DNA of 32,438 nucleotides, taken from positions 1 to 32,438 of the forward strand of contig CAZEPT010000001.1 of assembly GCA_964514225.1 (NCBI GenBank). Direction: 5' to 3'. Made by a program: the position numbers and the translations under genes. Shown piece after piece: positions 14,314 to 21,139 of this stretch. The notes under the pieces were generated by a model. That model had not been told where the DNA came from. It was given only the letters and a program-made list of their open reading frames with translations, and ran no database searches. Position 1 is the first letter of the stretch, and each line of letters opens with the position of its first letter. Source of the stretch: CAZEPT01 sp964514225 (GTDB lineage: Bacteria > Patescibacteriota > Minisyncoccia > Phycocordibacterales > UBA9973).

Positions 14314-15727
14314 TATTGACGACCTGACTATTGGGCGTGCTCATGACGCGCTTGTGAATAAAGAAATTACTGTTCGAGAACTCATCGAACTCTACACTCT
14401 TCGCGCGCGGGAGAAAAACGGAGAGATGAATGCATTTGTTGAGCTCTTTGATGATTTGGATACTGCTATAGATACGGCCCAGAAAAAAATTGATGACGGT
14501 ACAGGGGCAATGCTCACGGGTATTCCATGTGCAATCAAAGATAATATGCTCTACCAGGGACATATTTCTTCTTGTGGCTCAAAAATCTTAGAGAATTATA
14601 TCGGATCCTATGATTCTCACGTTGTAGAACTACTAAAAAAAGAAGGGGCAATAATTATCGGCCGAACAAACATGGATGAATTTGCTATGGGAAGCTCGAC
14701 TGAAACAAGTTACTTTGGTAAGACAAAAAATCCCTACGATACAAATCGTGTACCAGGTGGATCTTCTGGTGGGGCAGCAGCATCTGTTGCTATGAAAAGC
14801 GCACTCTTTTCGCTTGGGTCAGATACTGGAGGATCTATCCGTCAGCCAGGAGCACTCTGCAATCTGGTTGGATTCAAGCCGACATACGGGACTATTTCTC
14901 GTTCTGGCTTAGTTGCCCTTGCAAGTTCGCTTGATCAAATTGGTCCTTTAACACATACAGTTACAGATGCTGAAATAGTGTTCAACGCACTTTCATCAGT
15001 TGATTCGAAAGACAGTACTTGTGTACCACTTGATATTCGGGCATCTCACATAAAGTCACTCAAAAAGAAAATCGGTGTGCCGTATCACTTTTTTGAAAAT
15101 GGAGGAGTACAAAAAGAGATTTTGGAAAAATTTAAAGAAACACTCTCATCTCTTGAAGCGGATGGGTATGAACTAGTCCCTCTTAAGCTCGAATATATCC
15201 ACTATTCGCTTCCAGTGTATTACATTATTCAGCCTGCTGAAGCATCATCTAATTTGGCTCGTTTTGATGGTATCCGGTATGGGTATTCAGAGGATCATCC
15301 ATCACTCTTTGATGTGTATTCAAAAACTCGTGGAGTTGGACTCGGTAAAGAAGTTCGAAGAAGAATTCTTTTAGGAACGTATGTTCTTTCCCATGGTTAT
15401 TTTGATGCATATTATGGTAAAGCGATTATGATGAAAGAACAGATTAAGAAAGAACTTAATACTGTCTTTGAAACTGTCGATGTGATTGCTACTCCGACAA
15501 CAGCGAATACTGCATTTATGTTCGGCGAAAAATCAGGAGACCCTGTGTCTATGTACTTGGAAGACATTTTTACAGTTCCAGCAAATATTACGGGTGATCC
15601 AGCTATTTCTATTCCGATAGGGTTCGATGAAAAAGGATTGCCTATGGGAATACAGCTTATCGCTCCCGCTTTTAACGAAGCACTTTTATTTACTATTGGA
15701 AAAGATATAGAAAGTACAGTACAATAA
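14306..15727 (+). CDS. gatA: Asp/Glu-tRNA amidotransferase subunit A
   Basis: 473 aa, usual length. GatA is the amidase that releases ammonia from glutamine. The Ser-cisSer-Lys triad is visible: Lys in IPCAIKDNM, and the serines in PGGSSGGAAASVA and LGSDTGGSIRQPG. GRTNMDEFAMGSSTE and GFKPTYGTISRSGL are further family blocks. It ends with the GDPAISIPIGFDEKGLPMG segment. Presence of GatA implies an indirect route to Gln-tRNA and/or Asn-tRNA in this organism. Confidence 0.96.
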   Translation: MINIDDLTIGRAHDALVNKEITVRELIELYTLRAREKNGEMNAFVELFDDLDTAIDTAQKKIDDGTGAMLTGIPCAIKDNMLYQGHISSCGSKILENYIGSYDSHVVELLKKEGAIIIGRTNMDEFAMGSSTETSYFGKTKNPYDTNRVPGGSSGGAAASVAMKSALFSLGSDTGGSIRQPGALCNLVGFKPTYGTISRSGLVALASSLDQIGPLTHTVTDAEIVFNALSSVDSKDSTCVPLDIRASHIKSLKKKIGVPYHFFENGGVQKEILEKFKETLSSLEADGYELVPLKLEYIHYSLPVYYIIQPAEASSNLARFDGIRYGYSEDHPSLFDVYSKTRGVGLGKEVRRRILLGTYVLSHGYFDAYYGKAIMMKEQIKKELNTVFETVDVIATPTTANTAFMFGEKSGDPVSMYLEDIFTVPANITGDPAISIPIGFDEKGLPMGIQLIAPAFNEALLFTIGKDIESTVQ

Positions 15728-15731
15728 GAGT

Positions 15732-16520
15732 ATGTCAGATGCTCATGATGAAGGAACAGGATTAGGTCCGGTGATATGGGTCATCGTCTTCTGTATTGTC
15801 GGAGCGCTTGTTCTTGTTGGATTATTTTTTCCAGGCGATACGACCACTCTTTTTTTAGGAATCAATGATCGAATAAACGAATTCTTTGAAGGACCTTTTT
15901 TCACAGCGGCAAAATTTATTTCAGGCATGCTTATTGTGGGATTGGGTGCGTTTGCGACATGGCTTTTCTTCAGACTCCTTGAAATTGAAAAAGAACATGA
16001 AGAGCATGTGTATCATCATGCGTCCGGGCATCATCTCCATACTGAACATGCGAGTGCTCACCACGAACCCGCTCCTCAAGAGAAACCTTTGCATACTGAA
16101 GTTCATAGTGTGCCGATGAATCAAGCTCAAGTAAAAACTGCGCCACCACCAGCTCGCTTACCTGGAGAGAGTGGAATCAGAGGTTCTCAAGTTGGTGAAG
16201 AGCATCCAGGACATTTTCAGTGGCAATCTGTTCTGAGGCTTGCGACATCAAATAATCCATCCGACTGGAAACTCGCTATTATCGAAGCCGATGTTATTTT
16301 AGACATGATGACCTATATGCAAGGATTTCCAGGAGCGACACTTGGTGAGCGTTTACAAAATGCAGACCCTGGAAGTTTTAAATCTCTTAAGTACGCCAAA
16401 CAGGCCCATTACATGCGTAACCAGATAGCGCACGAGGGAAATATTGAGCTCACTCCTCGAGATGTCAATCAGACCATCCGGATGTATGAAGCAGCTTTTG
16501 ACGAATTTAAATATATTTAG
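15732..16520 (+). CDS. two-TM protein with His-rich linker and Rx4H (HEPN-like) domain
   Basis: 262 aa. It has two transmembrane helices (about residues 13-33 and 58-81), then a His-rich cytoplasmic linker with 12 His between residues 89 and 125 (VYHHASGHHLHTEHASAHH), then an all-alpha domain at about 165-262. That domain contains AIIEADVILDMM, GATLGERLQ and YMRNQIAHEG; R229-N-Q-I-A-H234 fits the Rx4-6H motif of HEPN domains, many of which are RNases or RNA binders. The function is unknown. It begins 4 nt after gatA and shares its transcript. Confidence 0.75.
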   Translation: MSDAHDEGTGLGPVIWVIVFCIVGALVLVGLFFPGDTTTLFLGINDRINEFFEGPFFTAAKFISGMLIVGLGAFATWLFFRLLEIEKEHEEHVYHHASGHHLHTEHASAHHEPAPQEKPLHTEVHSVPMNQAQVKTAPPPARLPGESGIRGSQVGEEHPGHFQWQSVLRLATSNNPSDWKLAIIEADVILDMMTYMQGFPGATLGERLQNADPGSFKSLKYAKQAHYMRNQIAHEGNIELTPRDVNQTIRMYEAAFDEFKYI

Positions 16521-16535
16521 ATATATACTCAATGA

Positions 16536-16560
16536 AAAAAGCGGGGGTATCCCGCTTTTT
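16536..16560 (+). terminator. terminator of the gatCA unit
   Basis: AAAAAGCGGG-GGTAT-CCCGCTTTTT. Confidence 0.85.
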
Positions 16561-16596
16561 CTTGTATTTTAAAAGAAAACATGGTATATATAACTC

Positions 16597-16809
16597 ATGG
16601 TAATTCGAATGAGACATACGCGGTCACACACCGCCAACAGACGTTCACATCACGCATTAGAGGCTATTAACGTAACAAAAGACTCTAAGACAGGAGCGAC
16701 ACACTTGCGCCACCGTGCAGACCTTAAAACTGGTTTGTACCGAGGGAAGAAGATACTTGATGTTGTAAAAAAAGTTGAAAAGAAGCAGGCAAAAAATAAA
16801 GCAAAATAG
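16597..16809 (+). CDS. rpmF: 50S ribosomal protein bL32, zinc-free form
   Basis: 70 aa. MRHTRSHTANRRSHHALE is the bL32 N-terminal block, and HLRHRADLKTGLYRGKKILD the C-terminal one (His-x-Arg-His, tG-x-YRGk). The four cysteines of the zinc-binding form are absent. The start may be ATG 16597 or ATG 16609; 16597 is preferred because it lies just after the TATATA stretch. It has a Lys-rich C-terminal extension. Confidence 0.87.
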   Translation: MVIRMRHTRSHTANRRSHHALEAINVTKDSKTGATHLRHRADLKTGLYRGKKILDVVKKVEKKQAKNKAK

Positions 16810-16864
16810 GTTTTTGCTTTATTTTCTTATTTAGTAGTTCTTTAATTAAGCACATAGTATATAT

Positions 16865-17782
16865 ATGGCAAATAGACATTTATCTCGCTCAGTAATTCTT
16901 CAAACACTCTTTGAGTGGGATTTCAAGGGCCGACCGGAACAAGAAGCTGGAGACATGCTTGCTCGAAATAGCGAAGATTATGCACCTGGTCTCGATGACC
17001 TTCCTTTTATGGAGGCGATTTTAGAGAATGTCGTTCGTAAGAAAGAAGTGATCGATGAGATTATCCAAAAAGCTGCACCTGAATGGCCACTTGAAAAAAT
17101 CAATATTGTGGATAGGAATATTCTCCGTCTCGGACTCTCTGAGCTCCTTTTTGGTAACCACGAAGAAGTCCCACCGAAAGTAGTCATCAATGAAGCAATC
17201 GAACTCGCCAAGACATTCGGAGGAGAGAGTTCAAGTAAGTTTATCAACGGGGTACTTGGTGCTGTTTATCGTGAGATGGGTGAACCAGGTAAAGATCAAG
17301 TTTCAAAAAAGAAAGCACCTAAAGATATGACACCAGTGGACCCAGCGACACTTCCAAAAGAAGTCAAAGCAGGTGCCGTCGTCTATTCAATTACAGACGG
17401 TGTAATACATCTCGGTCTTGTCCATGACGTCTTCGGCTACTGGACACTTTCTCGTGGAGGACTAGAAGAAGGAGAGACTCCTCGTGATGCAGCTATTCGA
17501 GAAATTAAAGAAGAAATGAATCTTACTATCCTGACCGAAGAGGAAATCGGTTCAATCGACTACGTCGCTAACCATCCGGTCAACGGCAAGACCGTTAAAC
17601 AGATTGTATATTTCCTTGGGCGCACTGAGCATACCCCGATTACACTCGAATCTACTGGTGGACTCGACGATGCAAAGTGGTTCACACTCGAAGAAATTCC
17701 AAAACTCAAGATGTACGACAACATCGCCGATATTATCACTAAAGCAATTACTGTTCTGATACAAAAATACCATGCAAACTGA
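16865..17782 (+). CDS. nusB: NusB-NUDIX fusion protein
   Basis: 305 aa. Residues 1-140 are NusB, the RNA-binding transcription antitermination and rRNA-processing factor: RHLSRSVILQTLFEWDF, INIVDRNILRLGLSELLF, PPKVVINEAIELAKTFGGE and KFINGVLGAVYRE. After a Lys/Pro linker (about 141-165) residues 167-300 form a NUDIX domain (AGAVVYSITDGVIHLGLVHD). Its box G198-x5-E204-x7-R212-E213-IK-E216-E217 is intact except that the usual Gly near the end is Asn219. The NUDIX half resembles diadenosine-polyphosphate or NTP hydrolases. The fusion could tie antitermination to a nucleotide signal, which is inference. The last 11 nt overlap rnc. Confidence 0.9.
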   Translation: MANRHLSRSVILQTLFEWDFKGRPEQEAGDMLARNSEDYAPGLDDLPFMEAILENVVRKKEVIDEIIQKAAPEWPLEKINIVDRNILRLGLSELLFGNHEEVPPKVVINEAIELAKTFGGESSSKFINGVLGAVYREMGEPGKDQVSKKKAPKDMTPVDPATLPKEVKAGAVVYSITDGVIHLGLVHDVFGYWTLSRGGLEEGETPRDAAIREIKEEMNLTILTEEEIGSIDYVANHPVNGKTVKQIVYFLGRTEHTPITLESTGGLDDAKWFTLEEIPKLKMYDNIADIITKAITVLIQKYHAN

Positions 17783-18470
17783 TTTTTCATCATTAGAAAA
17801 AAAACTGAATATAAATTTTAAAGATAAAAATTTACTTACTCAAGCTTTTGTTCATCGATCATATCTCAATGAAAATGGTAATCTCAAAATCGGTCACAAT
17901 GAACGACTCGAATTTTTGGGTGACGCTGTACTTGAGCTCATTGTAACTGACCATTTATATAAAGAGTTTCCTCAGTCTCCTGAAGGTGAACTTACAGCAT
18001 ATCGTTCATCACTCGTTAATACTCAACTCATCGGAGGTGCGGCACTTGATCTTGGGATGAATGAGTATCTTCTCCTTTCAAAAGGTGAGAGTAAAGATGT
18101 GGGGAAAGCTCGTCTTCATATTTTGGCGAATACATTTGAATCCTTTATTGGTGCGCTGTTCTTGGATCAAGGGTACGATATGTGTCAAAAATTTATCGCG
18201 CAATTTCTTTTCCCAAAGCTCGATGAGATTGTCCATAAGAAATTATGGAGAGATGCAAAAAGTCTTGTTCAAGAGAAAGCTCAAGAAATCTATCATGTGA
18301 CGCCATCATATAAAGTACTTCATGAATCTGGTCCAGATCATGATAAAAAATTTACTGTCGGCATTTACTTTGGGAATGACCTCATCGCTCAAGGAAAAGG
18401 GAAGTCAAAACAAGAAGCGGAACAAACTGCTGCACGTGTCGCGGTTGAAGAAAAAAAATGGCTTGATTAA
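17772..18470 (+). CDS. rnc: ribonuclease III
   Basis: 232 aa. RNase III cleaves double-stranded RNA, including rRNA precursors. The signature NERLEFLGDAVLE carries two catalytic acids, and the dsRNA-binding domain occupies about residues 160-232 (HVTPSYKVLHESGPDHDKKF, GKGKSKQEAEQTAA). In the second catalytic helix the usual D-x-x-E is N-T-F-E (LANTFESFIGALFLD), so one metal ligand, equivalent to E. coli D114, is Asn. The other acids are kept. It overlaps the NusB-NUDIX gene by 11 nt, which joins two rRNA-processing functions in one operon. Confidence 0.93.
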   Translation: MQTDFSSLEKKLNINFKDKNLLTQAFVHRSYLNENGNLKIGHNERLEFLGDAVLELIVTDHLYKEFPQSPEGELTAYRSSLVNTQLIGGAALDLGMNEYLLLSKGESKDVGKARLHILANTFESFIGALFLDQGYDMCQKFIAQFLFPKLDEIVHKKLWRDAKSLVQEKAQEIYHVTPSYKVLHESGPDHDKKFTVGIYFGNDLIAQGKGKSKQEAEQTAARVAVEEKKWLD

Positions 18471-18504
18471 ATAAGTAAATAGTTAGTACTAAATAGGAAA
18501 TAAG

Positions 18505-18544
18505 AATACAAAACAGGACTGCCTTCGCAGTCCTGTTTTGTATT
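18505..18544 (+). terminator. long palindromic terminator after rnc
   Basis: Eighteen-pair perfect stem AATACAAAACAGGACTGC / GCAGTCCTGTTTTGTATT around CTTC. The AATACAAAACAG outer arm is shared with the palindrome at 27738. Confidence 0.85.
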
Positions 18545-18577
18545 CTTTGTAATTTCTCATTTGGCATTCTTTTCTGT

Positions 18578-18583
18578 TATACT
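18578..18583 (+). promoter_or_regulatory. smc -10 box, leaderless start
   Basis: TATACT plus 6 nt (TACTGT) to ATG 18590. Confidence 0.7.
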
Positions 18584-18589
18584 TACTGT

Positions 18590-20854
18590 ATGGTTTTGAA
18601 GAGTATCGAATTAGCTGGATTCAAGTCGTTTGCCAAAAAGACGACACTTTTTTTTGATTCACCGGTCACCGGCATTGTCGGCCCGAATGGCTCAGGGAAA
18701 TCCAACATCGTTGAAGCGATTCGTTTTGTACTCGGTGAACAGTCTATTAAATCGCTCCGCGGAAAAGGTGGAACAGACCTCATCTTCAAGGGGTCAAAAC
18801 AACTTGCGCCTTTAAATCGGGCATCAGTAACGATTGTTTTTGATAATCGAAAAAAGCTCTTTACTTTCGCTGATAGCGCCGATACGAAAGCCAAAATGCT
18901 CTCATATGATGAAGTTCGTATTACTCGTGCGGTTTATAGCGATGGTGCAAATAGTTACCTTATAAATGACACAGAAGTCCGCCTTAAGGATATTGTTGAA
19001 CTTCTCTCGTCGGTCAATATCGGCTCATCTGGGCACCATATCATCTCACAAGGCGAAGCAGATCGGATTCTCTCGGCAAATTCTCGCGATCGAAGATTTA
19101 TGATCGAGGATGCACTCGGATTAAAAATTTACCAATATCGTATTAAAGAAACTGAACGACGTCTTCTTAAAACTGAAGCTAATATGAAAGAAGTCGGTGC
19201 ACTCAAGCGTGAACTGGCTCCTCATTTGGTGTACCTTAAAAAGCAAGTTGAAAAAATTCAGAAAGCTGAATCACTTCGCCTTGAATTGATCGATCTGTAT
19301 CGGGGATATTGCGTGCATGAAGAACATGCTATTTCTCTCTCTAAGGAAGAGAATACTGTAAAAAAAAGTGCTCTTCAATCACAGTATCAACAGATGAGTG
19401 AAATCTTTGACCAATTTGAAAAAGAAAAAAGTACACCATTTTCATCACTTTTTGAAAAAGATTATTTACATGTTATTCATACGCTCTCTGAGCTCGGTCG
19501 ACTCAAAAATGAACTCGAGCGTTCACTTGGAAGATTGGAAGGTGCAAAAGATGCATTGACCAGAACATCAAAAAAAGAACAGGTTGATCAATTGATTGCC
19601 TTTTCAGCGATTGAGCGTACCTTCTCCGAAATAGATACTAACCTTCGGCAGATAGGAGCTTCAACTGATATTGTCTTCATTCATCAACTTGCTCATAATA
19701 CACAGGTTCGCATGGTTCAGGCACTCGACGGTGTTAGGTCCCATGCTGACGTTTCAGTAGAAGAGGATACGACAGACCATGTTTTTAAAATTAATGAAGA
19801 AATAGGGGCGATTGAAAAGCAAATTTTTGATGTTGAGGCACAGCAGAAAAACTTAGAATCTCAAAAAATGCATTTTGAGGAGAAGATGAGCCGTGAACGC
19901 GATGAGCATTCACAGAAAGAAAAAGGCTACTATGAAATGGTTTCTCAAAAAACCAGTATTGAGATGCAGATTAAGAATTTTGAAAGAGAAGAGTCTATTG
20001 TCGCGAGTCGAGAAGAGGTATTCCATAATGAGCTTAGAGAAGGCGTAGCGCTCTTGGGTATGGATATGCCAAAAGACTTTAAAACAGCTCATGTGGAAGA
20101 TTTAGGTGTATCTCAAGACGAGCTTAAAAAACGAATAGAACGAGTAAAGATCAAACTTGAGGAATCAGGTGGGCTTGGTGGAAGCGATACGCTCAAAGAG
20201 TACGATACGACAGTAGACCGTGATCGATTCTTGGCAGGAGAGCTAACCGATTTGGAAAACTCAATCTCTGAACTGAGGCGTATGATTGCGGACTTGAAAG
20301 TAAAACTCGATACTGATTTTAAAGAAGGAATAGAAAAGATCAATGATTCATTTCAAAAATTCTTTTCACTCATGTTTGGCGGAGGTGGAGCGTATTTGGC
20401 AATTTCTGTTGAGCATAAGCGTAAAAAGAAAGGGGATGAAGATGAAGATACGGAATTGCCTGATGTGAGAATCGACGAAGACGAAGATATGGAATTTGAG
20501 CGCGGAATAGATATCCACGTATCGCTCCCTCAAAAGAAAGTCAAAGAACTCGGCATGCTCTCAGGTGGCGAGCGATCGCTTACTTCTATTGCGCTCCTCT
20601 TTGCAATGTCTCAGGTCAATCCACCACCATTTTTGGTCTTGGACGAGACGGATGCGGCACTCGATGAGGCAAATTCACGTCGGTATGGCGATATGATTGA
20701 GAGTCTCTCAGAGTTCTCTCAGCTTGTTGTGGTTACTCACAACCGAGAAACCATGTCTCGGGCTAGTATTCTCTATGGAGTGACTGTTGGGTCTGATGGG
20801 GGATCAAAACTCCTCTCAATCAAATTTGACGATGCGACAGTCTATGCAAAATAA
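18590..20854 (+). CDS. smc: short SMC-type chromosome segregation ATPase
   Basis: 754 aa, against about 1,150-1,200 for ordinary SMC. Walker A is GPNGSGKSN (31-39), the ABC signature is LSGGERSLTSIALL (657 on) and Walker B is FLVLDETDAALDEAN (681 on), followed by VVVTHNRETM. The N-terminal FKSFAKKT and IISQGEADRIL with the RR-x-MIEDALGL block are SMC-specific. The coiled arms are short (about 165-320 and 395-580), and I cannot see the Gly-rich hinge domain between them. An acidic insert (KKKGDEDEDTELPD) precedes the ATPase lobe. The frame is intact, so the shortness is not caused by a frameshift. It condenses or segregates DNA. Confidence 0.9.
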   Translation: MVLKSIELAGFKSFAKKTTLFFDSPVTGIVGPNGSGKSNIVEAIRFVLGEQSIKSLRGKGGTDLIFKGSKQLAPLNRASVTIVFDNRKKLFTFADSADTKAKMLSYDEVRITRAVYSDGANSYLINDTEVRLKDIVELLSSVNIGSSGHHIISQGEADRILSANSRDRRFMIEDALGLKIYQYRIKETERRLLKTEANMKEVGALKRELAPHLVYLKKQVEKIQKAESLRLELIDLYRGYCVHEEHAISLSKEENTVKKSALQSQYQQMSEIFDQFEKEKSTPFSSLFEKDYLHVIHTLSELGRLKNELERSLGRLEGAKDALTRTSKKEQVDQLIAFSAIERTFSEIDTNLRQIGASTDIVFIHQLAHNTQVRMVQALDGVRSHADVSVEEDTTDHVFKINEEIGAIEKQIFDVEAQQKNLESQKMHFEEKMSRERDEHSQKEKGYYEMVSQKTSIEMQIKNFEREESIVASREEVFHNELREGVALLGMDMPKDFKTAHVEDLGVSQDELKKRIERVKIKLEESGGLGGSDTLKEYDTTVDRDRFLAGELTDLENSISELRRMIADLKVKLDTDFKEGIEKINDSFQKFFSLMFGGGGAYLAISVEHKRKKKGDEDEDTELPDVRIDEDEDMEFERGIDIHVSLPQKKVKELGMLSGGERSLTSIALLFAMSQVNPPPFLVLDETDAALDEANSRRYGDMIESLSEFSQLVVVTHNRETMSRASILYGVTVGSDGGSKLLSIKFDDATVYAK

Positions 20855-20908
20855 GAGGATTCCCTAAAGAGACTTGAAATTTAGAACTAAATGTGATATA
20901 TATACTAT

Positions 20909-21031
20909 ATGAAAATCAAAACATCAATCAAGAGCGTAGATCTTCAAAAGGGGGAATTTATGGTACGCCGACGCGGAAAGCTATTTCGCATCAACAAGAA
21001 GAATCCAAAGCGAAACGCTAGACAAGGATAG
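20909..21031 (+). CDS. rpmJ: 50S ribosomal protein bL36, zinc-free form
   Basis: 40 aa. MKIKTSIKSVDLQKGEF, then VRRRGKLFRINKKNPKRN and ARQG, aligns with bL36 (MK-x-R/K-x-S-x-K start, RRKG centre, NP-x-x-x-RQG end). The Cys and His zinc ligands are replaced. It is distant from the other ribosomal protein genes in this window. A TATATACT stretch lies directly before the ATG. Confidence 0.85.
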   Translation: MKIKTSIKSVDLQKGEFMVRRRGKLFRINKKNPKRNARQG

Positions 21032-21038
21032 GCACAGC

Positions 21039-21135
21039 AATGATAAATTAAAAATGCCAAATTATAAAAAGAGCACGGAGGGTAAAGCCCTCCGTGCTCT
21101 TTTGTTCTATCATTTATAATTTTGCATTTATCATT
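21039..21135. repeat. nested palindrome with terminator core
   Basis: The inner hairpin (21067-21103) is AAAAGAGCACGGAGGG / CCCTCCGTGCTCTTTT. Outside it, AATGATAAA...AAATTATAAA on the left pairs imperfectly with TTTATAATTTTGCATTTATCATT on the right, giving an element of about 97 nt. It ends both the bL36 gene and the convergent envelope-enzyme gene. Its outer arms resemble the AT-rich flank of the 27738 palindrome (AATTATAAATTACGAATGATAAA). Confidence 0.7.
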
Positions 21136-21139
21136 CCTC

